Notes: a model not told the origin generated them from the letters alone. 64,000 bases of DNA from Diphasiastrum complanatum (GCA_029204225.1 CM055113.1:26093462-26157461), one strand, 5' to 3'; counted from the first letter of the stretch, positions 23,088 to 37,797 are shown. Numbers and translations: made by a program.

Positions 23088-24883
23088 TGTGGTATCAAAG
23101 CCGACTGGCCGATCAGCTATGCGGAACTCACGGAAATGGCCACGGTTTGGGATTCATCAAGACAACTGTTGTGCAAGGTGCTGCCCACAGTGAAAGCATG
23201 GGTGCGTCCACAGTCGGGGTGGTCGACAGAACGGGGGACTTGATGAGTCAAGGTGCTGCCCTTGAGGTGTAAGCACGGTCAGTTCTCGCGGTTCGGGCCT
23301 GGCATTGTCTGCACGTATGACAGATGAGACAGTGTGCTGCCATTAGGTTGTTGTAAGCACGGTCGGTGCCTTGTGGGGTGCGGGGCGACATATTCAAACT
23401 GTACGGGTTAACCATTGATACAGAGATGCTGCTCCAATTCGGGTGTAAAGCACGGGTGGTTAGCTGCCGGTGCGGGATAGCTGCCGATCGTTTAACTATA
23501 AGGTCTATCGACCAAAAAGTGGTGGGGCATGACTGAGGCAATGTGCTGCTTAATGGTGAAAGCACGGATAGTTGGAGGGTGTCCTATGTGGGTTGATTCT
23601 GTGATCGATTCGTATGGGTGCGGCCAGGCAAAGGTCCGTTGGCAGGACCATCTCAAAGGGGGACCTTGTCTTTATTACTTGTTAGTAAACATGCCTGAGT
23701 GTCTTGCTTGTATGTATTCATGGTGAGTCTTAGTACTCGTGCTTTGCCTGGTTTGCATGATTGCTTGTGATACAAGGAGCTGATGGCTCAAGAAGAAACC
23801 TTTCTTTTGAAGGCTGATACCATCAAACAAAGAGGACTATAGAATTTGTGGGGCGGATTTGTAGTTCAAGTAATCACACGTGAACGGCAACGAAACGACA
23901 ATGATGAGAAAACATATGAGTACCTGGCTTGTGTTACGTGTAAGGCAGCTGATCAATGAAGGAACTGTGAAAGTTGAGTCTTGCATTAGAGACTTGGTAC
24001 TTCGAACGGACGCTAAGGGACAGTTCGTGTTGAGATCGGACTAGTGCAAACTTTGGGTGCATGTGTCTGATTCAAAGAGACCTACTTGAAGCCAAGCTCG
24101 ATGTACACTTCTTGTTTTGACTGTGAGGCAACTAACCAGTGATGGAATTGTGAAAGTCTTGTGTTGCGTGACGGACATGGTGCTTCAAACAAACTTGAAG
24201 ATATAGTTCGTATGCAGATCAAACTGGTGCGACCCTTTGGCTCTCCACGAGGTCAATGGTTACATTTGGATTGATTCAAAGACAGCTACTTCAAGCTAAG
24301 TGAGAGGTGCATTGCGGAGTACTCAAACTTTGCCTACCTCAAAGAGCCAAAAATAAAAAGTGTCAAGATCAGGCTGGGACAAGGAGAGAAATCAAGGTGT
24401 AGAAGCAACAAGGCACGGAGTGGACCATAAAGTGGGCAATCAAATGATAAATCCTTTGGCTCAGGGAGCCCTGATACCTGTGCGAAATTGATTAAATCTG
24501 GAGTTCAGGGAGCTCAACAGAAAGTGCACAAGGACAAATCAGGATCTCAAATGTGTTCCAATGTCAGAAGTCAGAAGCGACAAGGGCGGACATTTCACAG
24601 AAAGGCCTCTGTCACCAGTTAATAAGGTTCTCGGGTTTAAAGAAAGCGATATAAAACCTACGCTTTTCCCTGACAAAGTGATATTTTAAAGTTAAGTAAT
24701 TTTTCAGTACAAAGAGTTGAGCCTCCGACTTGTGGTGTGCCAGCTTCAATGTTAATAAAAAGGTGGCCAGTAAATTGAGTACTATGCCAAGTAGCTTAAA
24801 TGTACAATTATTTTAATTGGGAGACACCGTTATTTTAATCTGACATCTGATGAGGACATCAGATTTTATAAAGGTGGGGTGGA
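23088..24883 (+). mobile_element. Gypsy internal region 1 (non-coding)
   Basis: About 1.8 kb between LTR G1 and G2 with no retroviral-type protein, so the unit looks like a non-autonomous or deleted element. It starts with a primer site of the initiator-Met type (23090-23100, one mismatch). At 23175-23570 there are five modules of the form GTGCTGC...AAGCACGG. It ends with a purine tract (aaaggtggggtgga, about 24870-24883) directly before LTR G2. An inverted homologue lies at 58482-60690. Confidence 0.75.
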
Positions 24884-26053
24884 TGTTGTAAAGCTGCCTT
24901 TACAAGCTTTACTTCCGGCGTCACACGCGCCAGCATTGTCCCCGGCGCCAGCAGCGCCCCTGCTGCTCCCAGCGCCACTGTGACCAGAATCCAGCCGGCG
25001 CCAAGTTCCTATGGCTGAAAATCTTTGATCGGTTCTAGCGAGGTCCAGAGAGCTCAGATCGATGCGCAATCACCCCACACGATCTAGGCATGATTAAAGG
25101 AAGCCTGTGGATCAATAAAATCTAGAGAGAGAAAATGACTTTTTAGAGAGAGAAAAAACGTGCTTTACCAGCCTGGGTAGAGTGCTTGGTATGAGAGGGG
25201 GTGCCGAATCCCACCAATACTATAGGGGAGTGCGGGTTGCGAGTCAGGGTCCCTTGCTGGAATGTTGTCCTGACACTCGCCTTGGCATGCCAGCTCCCCG
25301 GAGACTAGGGTCAGTCACACACTTGAAATGTAACCTTCTCATATTTATCAATAAAGTGGGATTTTCCTCAAACTGACTCTGATTACCTTCTGGGTTTCAG
25401 TGTTCGGTAAAAGCGCCAGTTGTAAGGCCGCTTCAAAATTTTTAAGTTGGCACATAGCTGAGGGTCGTATCCCGGGATGCCAGCGGTATGTCGTTGGGAC
25501 CATTCCGTCCATGGTGCTAGCGGTATGCTATTGGGACCATTTGGTCCAGGAACTGGTTGTCTCCATATCTGTCGCGGCTTGTGGTTGTGAGTGTTCCTTG
25601 CATGAACGTGAATGGGTTAAGCTCTTGGGCTCTAACCTGTCGGCTGAGTTAGATGGCTTGCTTGGGCGGAAGTTACCTGTTTATGGCTGTCCAGTCTTGT
25701 GTGGCGCAGGTTGGCTTCCAGCGCTCGTGACGAAGCTTTCAGTTGGTTAAGTATGATGTAAGTCAGACCGCTTGCTTGGAATGGATGTTACTCGTTTGTA
25801 ACGAAGCTTCGAGTTGGTTAAGTTTGATGTATGTCGGGTGGCTTGCTTGGAGGGAAGTCACCCACATCGGGACCCCGATCTGGCATGGCGCCAGGTTGGA
25901 TCTCAATGTTGGTTTTCGGAACTTCAGGTTGGTTGAGTGTGATCGTTGTTGGTGAGTTGGCTGCTTGTATGTCAAGTGGGTTTGGATGGCAAGAGTTGTA
26001 GGCTAGGAAGCTAAGTCGTGGTTCCCGGCTCCCTTTGGGATGCCTGCGCTACA
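24884..26053 (+). mobile_element. Gypsy LTR G2
   Basis: About 1.17 kb, starting TGTTGTAAAGCTGCC after a polypurine tract and ending GCGCTACA. It is followed by an intact primer site TGGTATCAGAGCC (26056-26068), so it serves both as the 3' LTR of the unit to its left and the 5' LTR of the unit to its right, a tandem arrangement expected from LTR-LTR recombination. Confidence 0.8.
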
Positions 26054-26659
26054 TGTGGTATCAGAGCCGACTGGCTGGTCAGCTATGCGGATCTCACAGA
26101 AATGGCCACGGTTTGGGGTTCATCATGACAATTGTTGTGCAAGGTGTTGCCCACAGTGTAAGCACGGGTGCGTCCACGGTCGAGGTGGTTGGCAGAACGG
26201 GGGACTTGATGAGTCAAGGTGCTGCCCTTGAGGTGTAAGCACAATGAGTTCTCGCGGTTCGGGCCTGGCGATGTCTGCACGTAGGACAGATGAGGTAGTG
26301 TGCTGCCATTAGGTTGGTCTGTGCCTTGTGGGGTGCGGGGGGACATATTCGAACTGTACGGGTTAACCATTGATATAGAGATGCTGCTCGAATTCGGGTG
26401 TAAAGCACAGGTGGTTAGCTGTCGGTGCAGGATAGCTACCGATCGTTTAGCTATAAGTGTTATCGACCAAAAAGTGGTGGGGCGTGACTGAGGCAATGTG
26501 CTGCTTAATGGTGAAAGCATGGATAGTTGGAGGGGTGTCCTATGTGGGCTGATTCTGTGATCGATTTGTATGGGCGCGGCCAGGCAAAGGTCCGTTGGTA
26601 GGACCATCTCAAAGGGGGACCTTGTATTTGTTACTTGTTAGTAAGCTTGCCTGACTGTC
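26054..26659 (+). mobile_element. Gypsy internal fragment 2
   Basis: Leader sequence after LTR G2, homologous to 23088-23700 including the GTGCTGC...AAGCAC modules, interrupted at gcctgactgtc by LTR G3. No coding sequence. Confidence 0.75.
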
Positions 26660-27573
26660 TGTTGTAAAGCTGACTCGGGTGCACCCAGCGTGCCCTGTAA
26701 GACTCAAAGGGGTGACACTCTCTAAGGTCCCAGAACAAGTTAGAACGTCAAGGACTGAGCCTCCGACCTGTGGTGAGCCAGTCAAGTAGTCACAAGTCAT
26801 GAGCTCGCTCTGGAGCTTGAGTCATGGCCTAGTCAGGAAAGCAAGTTGATTCGGCCGCCGGGACGGCTCCCAGGACCCATGTCCGGGAGCCAGACTGATT
26901 CTGCCAGGCTTGCCAGGCTTAATCAGCAAAATAAAAACTTAGTCCCAAAAAGCGTGCTTTACCAGAAAGCACTATGTTTCACAACAGAGGGGGTGCGTCG
27001 AATTACAACAGAACTATAGAGGGAGTCCGGCAGACAGAAACTTGGGCAGCTCAACCAGCGCCAGGAATCCAGTCGCCAGGTCTCAGCTCTCTCTACCAGC
27101 ACGAGCCAGGCACAATGTCCATCACAATGCCCCGAGACCGGTCAGTCTATGTATGAATGTAACCTCTTCCAAATCTAATAAAGTTGATCCTTGGGGATGA
27201 TTACCATTTCGGTTTCGCCTCCGGGACTGGTCCAAGTGGAAGGACCCTTACTACAACCTTTTTGCGTCGCTGGCGCCTAAGGGTCCCTGTCATCGACATG
27301 GGGCTTGCCGCTATGCCGATTGGTCAGTTTGGCAACCACTATGCCTTGGGTTTCATGTGTGGCTTGTCTTTGCCTTTGGGTTACCTTTTGGGGACGGATT
27401 CTGAGTTGGCTTTTGGGTTGGTTGGGATTCCAGTTTTCTTAAGTCTGAATGGTTAAGCTTGTTACGTTTCTGAGTTGGCTTTTACGTAAGTGCATGATGG
27501 ATGAATGTTAGACTTAAGCGTGTGTTTGGGAAACCGCTCAAGTCCCAGCGCCCTTTGAGGCGCCAGCGCAACA
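26660..27573 (+). mobile_element. Gypsy LTR G3 (divergent subfamily)
   Basis: About 0.91 kb, starting TGTTGTAAAGCTGACTCGGG and ending AGCGCAACA before the primer site TGGTATCAGAGCC (27576-27588). The first 15 bases and the 3' end match G1/G2, but the middle is different. It is the 5' LTR of the element encoding the gag at 28406. Confidence 0.75.
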
Positions 27574-28405
27574 TGTGGTATCAGAGCCGACTAGCTGGTC
27601 AGCTACGCAAGTCTCATAGGGATGGCCACGTTTTGGGATTTGTTAGGACAATCGTTGCACAAGGTGCTGCCCACAGTGTAAGCACGGGTGCACCGAAGGT
27701 CGGGGTGGTCAGCAGAACGGGGGACTTAATGAGTCAAAGTGCTGCCCTCGAGGTGTAAGCGCGGTCAATTTCTGCGGTTCGGGCCTGGTGCCGTCTGCAC
27801 GTAGGACAGATGAGGCAATGTGCTGCCATTAGGTTGGTGAAAGCATGGTCTGTGCCTTGTGGGGTGCGGGGTGACATATTCAAACTGTACGGGTTAACCA
27901 TTGATACAGAGATGATGCTCGAATTCGGGTGTAAAGCACGAGTGGTTAGCTGCCGGTGCGGGATAGCTGCCGATCGTTTAGCTATAAGGGCTATCAACCA
28001 AAAAGTGGTGGGGCGTGACTGAGGCAATGTGCTGCTTAATGGTGAAAGCACGGACGGTTGGATGGATGTTTTCTCGTGGGCTAATTTTGTGATAGATTTG
28101 TGTGGGCGCAGCTAGGCAAAGGTCCTACGTCCGGTCTCAGGGGGGTTTGTGGCATGAGAGGGATCCTCTGTGTTTGCTTGGTTGGTGTGTTCCGTTTGTT
28201 GTGTGCTTGCTTGGCCACAAATGACCTGGTTCCTACTTGGCTCTCAGGTGATGTGGGCGTGCTAAGTTTGAGGAGGGGATATTTTCATTGAAGCTGATTT
28301 AATAAAGAAGAAAAGAGAGCTGTGGGGCCCGGCCGACAGAAGGGAGAGTTTCAAATATAAAAAGGATTGAGGTGATAATCTGTTGGAAGTACACCTCTGA
28401 CTATA
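27574..28405 (+). mobile_element. Gypsy leader of G3 element
   Basis: Untranslated leader between the primer site and gag. It holds five GTGCTGC...AAGCAC-type modules (about 27664, 27740, 27820, 27912, 28029), followed by about 350 bases without recognisable features. Confidence 0.7.
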
Positions 28406-29011
28406 ATGGAGGACCATCTTGAAGAGTTACGAGCGTTGACGGACGAAGAAGAGCTGGCTCAAGAATACAGCTCTCGCATGCATCGAGATGGCACCAGGTC
28501 CAAGTCGAGAAAGAAAGAGCGTATGCACTCCACAGTGGCGCCTCTCCAAGAAGAGATGGGTGGCCCTTCTGAACCTACACCAAGAGATGAACCCATGCCA
28601 GAGGCACAACAGGACCTCTTTGAAGTGAAGATGCGGCAATACTTATCAAGCGCAATGACGGCTATGCTTAGCGAGGTGAAGAAGGACAGAGAAACAGAAA
28701 GGAAAGAATGTCAAACATCCTTGCGAACCATGAACCTTACTCAATTTAACCTTGCTAGAGAAATGAGAGACGGGCTAACACAGCTCGAAGCCAGGTTTGA
28801 AGAGTTGGAAGCAACTAGGGGGAATGCAGTGGCGCCTTCTCCATAGATACCAAGAGAACCACGAGCACGAAACACGGAAGGCCCAAGGAAGACTGCCAAA
28901 GTGAAAGCACCACCTACTTTCAAAGGAGAGCGTGACATTCGAGTTGTGGAAGATTGGTTGTTTCACATGGACCATTACTTCCATCTGATGAACACTCCGT
29001 ATAACATCTGA
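28406..29011 (+). pseudogene. Ty3/gypsy gag, N-terminal part
   Basis: Frame from ATG 28406: MEDHLEELRALTDEEELAQE, a basic SRKKERMHS segment, then a helical charged stretch ending FEELEATRGNAVAPSP at a TAG (28844-28846). Read through that stop, the same frame continues with KVKAPPTFKGERDIRVVEDW and LFHMDHYFHLMNTPY, the start of the plant gypsy capsid domain (retrotransposon gag), before a TGA at about 29009. Protease, RT and integrase are absent; the element is truncated here. It is the only coding evidence that the G-type LTRs belong to Ty3/gypsy. Confidence 0.7.
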
Positions 29012-30254
<1,243 letters not shown>

Positions 30255-30370
30255 TAGACGATCATGATGGTGTCTCATGTAAGAGATCAGGTAAGATGTG
30301 TTTTCTTTTGAGTCTATGCACTCGTCTTTTTTACTCATGCAATCTGAACATGTACTGTGGTTTAGAATTT

Positions 30371-30495
30371 TACCTTCTATACGTATGTAGATGCCCAAAG
30401 CTTCCAGCTTCAGTATTTGAATGTACAGTGTGTTGTAGAAGATACCGCTTGCCCAAATAGAAAGAATTATCAAGAAGCTCTTAGGCAGAACCAGG
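30371..30495 (+). pseudogene. Harbinger transposase middle-exon fragment (right arm)
   Basis: Plus-strand fragment matching the 3' third of the middle exon at 10861-10987: YVDAQSFQLQYLNVQCVVED, then PNRKNYQEALRQNQ and the same splice donor (CAGG|GTATGTTG). It is cut at 30371, which defines the inner breakpoint of the outer inverted duplication. Intron sequence follows to 30778. Confidence 0.75.
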
Positions 30496-30777
30496 GTATG
30501 TTGATCTTTTCATTCACTACCATTGTTGATTTTGTTCATATAGAAATGCCTACATCCCTCCATATACTTGTGCTTCTTTGATTAGAACAATATAATACTT
30601 ATAGTATTCGAAGGCGATAGATCCCATGAAAATAATGCACATAAAAGCTTTTGAGAAGTGTTTGAAAACTTTTGAAGCTTCACAAACCCAATAAGAAGAA
30701 CATTCACCAAGGCTACAATCCAAAAAAGCAGTTTCCTATCGATCGATTGTATATTGAAGTAGAAATACTGTCAAAGT

Positions 30778-31750
<973 letters not shown>

Positions 31751-31799
31751 TCCATTTCCGTTGAACTTTGAACTGCATGGTTATTGTTTCAATGGTTTC

Positions 31800-32972
31800 A
31801 CAAGATCAAGAAAATGCCTCGTCTGAAGTGGTTGTGTAATTCCAACAAGAAAGATATTATAACTGATTTGAACCTCACTCGGTATGATTTGTAGTTTTTA
31901 TGGAGCCCAAAAGCATGGCTAAAGTTCAATAGAACTTCAATGGAATGATTGATTCTTAAAGAGGTCAAATTCAAACTTTGTTTGTGGAGAATCAAGTGAT
32001 TCCTTGAGATAGTTAGTTGATGGACATTGTTGCAGGTGTGGAGGGAAGACCTTTGGCACCACAAGAACAATTGAGGTATGATAGGAGGGCAAAGAAAGCT
32101 CTTCATGAGATCAATTGAATGTGACTAATGAACTTCTCAAGGAAGTTGGTAAGTGCACTACATCTAGTGAGGCTTGGGAATCTCTAAAGAAGGTTTTTGA
32201 GTCCAAGTATACATCAAGAGTCCTAACTCTTAGGAGGCAAATCTTTGGAAGATTACAAAAGACGGATGAAAGTGCTCATACTTTTTTTTTAGGGTTAAAG
32301 CATTCAATGATGAGTTGGCGTGTATTGATGAAAGCATTAAGGAGATAGGACTTGTTCAAGTAGAGTAAGTTCTTAATGGCTTGTTGGATGATCATGCTAA
32401 TCTTGTTCAAAGTTTTGCTATTCAAAAGACATTTCTAGGTATGGAGTACTTGTAAGAAATCTTGGTGAATGAGGAGGTTAGGCTTCTATCAAGAGGAGGA
32501 TCTACTTCCATATCTCAAGTTGGAGAGGAGGAGGCTATGTTCTCAAAGGGCAAGTTCAAGGGCAAGAGCAAGGGCAAGCGGTGTAAAGGACAAGATCAAG
32601 GTGAGCCTTCTACTTTTGTTGGCAAGAAGAAAGATAGATCTAAGCTAAAATGTTTCTATTGTGGAATCAAAGGACATTTTGCTAGTGAGTGCTTCAAGAA
32701 GAAAAGAGATCAAGGTGAAACGCAAGGCAATTTCATTTTTTATGAGGATGGTGTTAATGAGCAAAATTCAAGGGATTCTCTTTTTATGTCTTCTTGTTTT
32801 TTAACCAATGAAGGAGATATGGATCCATGGTGGATTGATAGTGGAGCAAAATTTCATATGGCATGTCACAAAGAGTACTTTCACTTCTTTGGTGCCTTAT
32901 GAAGGAGAGAAGAAGGTCATCAACATGGCCAATGGTGGTAAAGGTTTTATCAAGGTGCATTACTTTTTTCTC
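31800..32972 (+). pseudogene. Copia-C gag and protease fragment (right arm)
   Basis: Plus-strand partner of 8475-9660. Gag part: NVTNELLKEVGKCTTSSEAW, FESKYTSRVLTLRRQIFG, then frame loss near 32300 in a T run. The open frame 32462-32902 has a Lys/Gly-rich linker, CFYCGIKGHFASEC, and the protease site WWIDSGAKFHM, closer to the consensus than the left arm (KLNM). Truncated in the protease domain at the Copia-B junction. Confidence 0.8.
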
Positions 32973-34273
32973 ATATACAAATAGGAATGCTTTCTACCTG
33001 GTTCAATAGGAGTATTCACTGGTTTGCAATCCTGCAACCTAAACCTGTGCAGCAACTCTTTGACATACTTCACCTGTGTTAAACCCACTTCGTGTCCTTT
33101 TTGCCACACCTCTACTCCAAGGCAATAATGCATCAGGTTGAGATCTGTCATCTCGAATTGTTCCATGAGGTCTTTCTTAATCATGTCTATCATCTCTTGA
33201 TTATTTTCTGTAATAATCAAGTCATCAACAACAATCAAAGCAACCATACCATCAAAGCATAAGACATATAGACTTGGATCAGAATGTGTTCTTCTCACCA
33301 TCCCCTTTGAACGAAAGTAGGCATCAATCCTGCTATACCACACACTTGGTGCTTGTTTAAGACCATAAAGTGCTTTCTTCAAGCGACATACTTTATTTTC
33401 CTGTCGCTTCGCTACAAAGCCTTCAAGTTGATCCATGAACACTTCTTCTTCTAACTCACCATTTAGAAAAGCAGATTTCACATCCATCTGATGCAAAGGC
33501 CAACCAAAATGTGAAGCTAAAGCAACAAGTAGACGTAGAGTATTCCACTTACAAACCGGTGCAAAGGTCTCCTCATAGTCAATGCCTTTACTTTGTGCAT
33601 ACCCTTTGATCACCAATCTTGCCTTGTGCTTTGCTATACTTCCATCTGCATGATACTTAGTTCTGTATACCCATTTGCAACCAATGGGTTTCTTGCCAAC
33701 TGGTGGTTCTACTAAGTCCCATGTGTTATGCTTAGCAATTGACTCCATCTCCTCTCCCATGGCCTTGACCCAAATGTCATCATCCTTCGCTTCACCATAA
33801 GTCAAAGGTTCTTTGCTTTGAATAATGCTAGATAAGAGAGCATAATTTGCTTCATACCTTTCAGGTTGTGTCTTCTCTCTTGTTGATCTTCATAGCTCTC
33901 CCTGGCTAGATGATCCTGGAAAGTCATCCATGTCACAGCTCTCCAACAATCTCTCGAACCACTTAGGGAGCTTCCTGTCAGGTGATCGGCTTCCTGGTGA
34001 AAATGTATTCCACGATACATCCTTCTCCTTGAATTTATCACCTGCAACTTCAATCCTTCTTGCACCAAAAGGTTTGTCCCTACCTCTCCAACCTGTCTCT
34101 TGAGGTTGAGTAGTAGTATCTTGAGATGGATCCTCATGTTCATCACTCGGAAGGTCAATGAATGGATCATCATCAGGTAATATCCTCACTATACCATCTT
34201 TCCCACTGGATGTGTCTATCTTCCTAGAATCCTCGTCTTCATACACCTTTGGATTCATCAAAGATAACATCAC
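32972..34273 (-). pseudogene. Copia-B reverse transcriptase (right arm)
   Basis: Copia RT frame, open from about 33805: KPIGCKWVYRTKYHADGS, HQMDVKSAFLNGELEEE, ALYGLKQAPSVWYSRI. Six bases are missing at the active site, so the box reads VVDD where the left arm has YVDD and the preceding strand is shortened. Upstream linker (33806-34273) is frameshifted. It ends at YLYMRKK. Confidence 0.85.
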
Positions 34274-34960
34274 GGCTTATATGGATTTCGTTTTCCACCG
34301 GATCAAAACATCTATAGCCCTTCACACGATCATCATATCCTAGGAATATGCATTTGATAGCTTTTACATCAAGTTTACGTCTTTCTTCCTTAGGAATGTG
34401 TACAAAGGCCTTACATCCAAAGATTCGCAATGGTTCACCTTTGGCTTCTTCTTCGTGAATGCTTCCTCAGGTGTTATCTTTGGTATGGCAATGGTAGGAC
34501 TTCTATTCTAAAGATAGACTATCGTGCTACATGCTTCTGACCAAAAATCTTTTGGTAGTTTCATCTCAGCTAGCATAGATATGGCACTTTCCACAATCGT
34601 ACGATTCTTGCGTTCAGCTACACCATTGAGAGCAGGAGTATGAGCTTGCATAAATTGTCTTTTAATCCCACATTGATAACAAAGATCATTGAAGTCATTA
34701 GACTTGTACTCACCTCCACTATCTGATCTTAGGACTTTGACCTTCCTACCTGTCTGATTTTCGACCAATGCTTTGAAGCTCTTGAAGTTATCAAATGCAT
34801 CTTATTTCTTCTTCAAGAAGTAGATCCATGTCTTACGTGACATACTATCAATAACGGTCATGAAATATAAGGCTTTCCCTAAGGACATGGTCCTCATAGG
34901 CCCGCATAAATATGTGTGGATTAAATCCAAGATGTTCTTTGCTCTTGCAACACCCCCTTT
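34239..34960 (-). pseudogene. Copia-B integrase (right arm)
   Basis: Integrase pieces: RSDSGGEYKSNDFNDLCYQC (second Asp), NGVAERKNRTIVESA (Glu), SEACSTIVYL before a stop, and IFGCKAFVHIPKEERRK. Frames are broken at several positions, some shared with the left arm and some not. Confidence 0.8.
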
Positions 34961-35037
34961 ATTGAACTTCTCTCGATGCTGCTTCCCTTGCTCTTGCAAC
35001 ACCCCCTTTATTGAACTTCTCTCGATGCTGCTTCCCA
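34942..35037. repeat. 48-bp tandem duplication in Copia-B integrase
   Basis: The sequence around gctcttgcaacaccccctt...ctcgatgctgcttcc is present twice in a row here and once in the left arm (about 6455-6505). It arose after the inverted duplication. Confidence 0.8.
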
Positions 35038-35861
35038 TATACACATGATTCGCACATCGATTTCAAGTGATCTTCTATGGTAGGCAATCCTGTTACCATC
35101 TCCAATTTTCTCATCAAACTGAGGCTTCCCAAGTTCAAGTGACCAAGCCTCTTATGCCACAACTCAGTCTGTGATGGAATGGACGATACAAGTCCATGTT
35201 GCTCCTTAATTGTAGCATTCAAAATGTACAATTTTGTATTGGGCTCTCTTACTCCATCCACAATAACTTTGAACTTTTAGTTCACATCCTTCACAAAGCA
35301 ACGATCATGGGTGAATTCTACTTTCAACTTTTGATCAGTAACGACTCCAACATAAAGTGGATTTTTCTTCAAACCTGGTACATAAAGTACCTCCCTGATC
35401 ATCCTGCTTTTGCCATCAGGTAGTTGGATTGAAACGGTGCCTATCCCCTTGATCTTGCACACCTCACCATTTGCTTCTGAAACAGATGTTCCATTATCCA
35501 ACACTTTCAAGCTACTAAACAGATTCTTGTTACCTGTCATGTGTCTTGTGGCTCCCGAGTCAATATACCATGCTTGATCATCTTGATTAGATGATAATGC
35601 AGATATGAATATGCAAGAGTCTTCAATCTCACCCTCGTCGAGAAGGTTACCTGCTTGTTTTGGTTTTCCCTTGCCTTGTTCCACCAAGAATTTGCGACAT
35701 TCACTCTTCCAATGGCCTTTTTTACCACAATGGAAGCACTTGCCTTTCTTTTTTGGTCTTATTGGAAGATCCCTCGTCCTCCTACGACTTGGCAAATTGT
35801 TTTTTAGACTTTTTTTTGCCCTTGCCTTGTTTTTGGCATGTCGCAAGTGCTTGATCGTCAA
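35038..35861 (-). pseudogene. Copia-B zinc knuckle, protease, pre-integrase (right arm)
   Basis: CCHC knuckle CFHCGKKGHWKSEC and intact protease site WYIDSGATRHM in the frame 35861-35277, which ends at an arm-specific TAA after FVKDVN. The pre-integrase motif LWHKRLGHLNLGSL continues in the same frame at 35261-35038. Confidence 0.85.
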
Positions 35862-35889
35862 TATTTTGACGTCTAGCTTTCACCATTTC

Positions 35890-36462
35890 TCACCGTTGTT
35901 CTTTCTGCATCAAGATTCCTGTGAGCTCGTCAAAGGTTGGCAATCTTTCTCTTGATGCTATTCTGCTCACAAACATCTGATAGGATTCTGCAATGCCACA
36001 CAATGCATTGTGCACCAGCTCCACATCACGTATGCGCTCACCAATAGAATGCAGTTCATCTCTCATTGTCTTGATTCTGGTCATGTATGTCTGAATGTGC
36101 TCTCCTTGTTCCATGCGGACACTATTCAACTTTGACTTCAGAAACATGATTCTTGACGGATTTGACGTCTCAAACTGCTCCTTTAGCACATCCCATGCCT
36201 GTCTTGGTGTAACAACATCACAAATGTGGATAATGATGTGATCCTTCACTGACAAGTTAATGAAGGTCAAAGCTTCCCTCATCTTTTTATCGAACACTTT
36301 GATATCCGCTTCATTTGGTGGCCTTCTCTCATCACTTGTGATGACTTCCCACATGTCTTTCTCCATTAGTACGTTTTTCAATTTGAATTTCCACACTGCA
36401 TAGTTAGAAATCCCGTCCAATTTGCTACTTTCACTCAGAATGGACTCTCCCATGTTTGTCAT
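35890..36462 (-). CDS. Copia-B gag N-terminal region (right arm)
   Basis: 190-codon UBN2-type gag frame from ATG at 36462, ending at the same stop as the left copy. Ten residues differ from the left arm (for example Met/Leu in KFKMKNVL, Lys/Glu in KMRKALTF, Cys/Arg in IGECIRD). Part of a defective element. Confidence 0.85.
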   Translation of the reverse strand: MTNMGESILSESSKLDGISNYAVWKFKLKNVLMEKDMWEVITSDERRPPNEADIKVFDKKMREALTFINLSVKDHIIIHICDVVTPRQAWDVLKEQFETSNPSRIMFLKSKLNSVRMEQGEHIQTYMTRIKTMRDELHSIGERIRDVELVHNALCGIAESYQMFVSRIASRERLPTFDELTGILMQKEQR

Positions 36463-36985
36463 CGCAAAACTGCTTGAAACTTCTGTCGTAGGCTAAAAAC
36501 AGTATGTCGAGGCCAACAGTGATGTTAGAAGTTGAAAATAATGACCTGCATTTTTTCGCTTACTAGGCCACTCGCCGCTTTTCCACCAATTTGAAAGCCA
36601 AATCGGCGTCGCCTTCCGAAATGCACTCAGTCGTCGACTCCCAATAACGTGCCCATTGGAATGGTGAAATCACTTAGGGTACACTCTGAACACTTTCTCT
36701 GCCGCAATCACTCTATTTTGTTGTACCGTACTTGCAGGTACAGTCTGGGTGCCCTTCGTTTGGGGGTTATAGACTTTCGTTTGGGTCAAAACGGGCAAAG
36801 GACCCAAAAATAGGGACTTTTCTAGTTTTTGATCTGTTTCTTTACCTTGAAGAAACTTCACTCTTCACTTGTGAAGGGACCCAACTGCAATTTCAATATG
36901 AAAATTTTCAATGAAGTTGAAGGCCAAAATGCACTTCACTTCTTCAGGGCCCTCTTCAACAACCCTTCAGACTCTAGCACAAACT
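36463..36985 (-). other. Leader of Copia-B (right arm)
   Basis: Inverted copy of 4517-5021. No LTR boundary or primer site found. Confidence 0.45.
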
Positions 36986-37338
36986 AGTAAGCATGAAACA
37001 TAAATCAAGACTCTGCGAATCAGGGTAGCATGAATTGGTAATCATGAAACATAAACGAATGGCATCACACACGCACACGCACACTCTAAACCCTAAAACC
37101 ATAACACACATGAGGATAAAAAAAAAAAAACATAGTAGAGTGCTAATCAAAACTCCCGAACCGTACGGTTATATCGTATTCCAGAATGTCACCACATGCT
37201 CCCTCCCTACGGCATTTGGGCTTTCTCGTGGAACTTATCGTCCAACAAGAAACATCTCAGCCGCGTCTTTATCGGAAGAAAACAAGGGCTACACACTTTC
37301 CTAGAATTGGGAGTGTTCGTTACATTTAACTCTTTCAT

Positions 37339-37438
<100 letters not shown>

Positions 37439-37797
37439 CAAATCTCTCGCTCTCTATTTCTAAGCATGAAAACATAACCAATACACAACACATAAACTAT
37501 GATCTTGTAAATTAAAATAACAGGACTAGGTTAAGATCCTACAAATTAGAGTAGCACAAACTAGTAAGCATGAAACATTAATCAAGATTCTGCGAATTAG
37601 GGTAGCATGAAGTGGTAATCATGAAACATAAACGAATGGCATCACACACTCACATGCACACTCTTAACCCTAAAACCATAACACACACGAGGATAAATAA
37701 AAGAAAAAACATAGTAGAGTGCTACTCAAAAATCCCGAACCGATTCTAGAATGTCAGCACATGCTCCCTCCTAGAATTGGGAGTGTTCGTTACCTTT

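Larger units (their letters stand above)
32972..36462 (-). mobile_element. Copia-B, truncated element (right arm)
   Basis: Inverted copy of 5022-8474 with the same 3' truncation. Arm-specific changes: stop TAA at about 35277 in the protease/pre-integrase frame (CAA in the left arm), a 48-bp tandem duplication at 34942-35037, and loss of two codons at the RT active site. Confidence 0.9.

Noticed and set aside
21884-26800. Short frames across the GC-rich LTRs (for example 21884-22084, 22864-23272, 26083-26607)
   Set aside because: They overlap each other on both strands, recur with every LTR copy and show no known domain.
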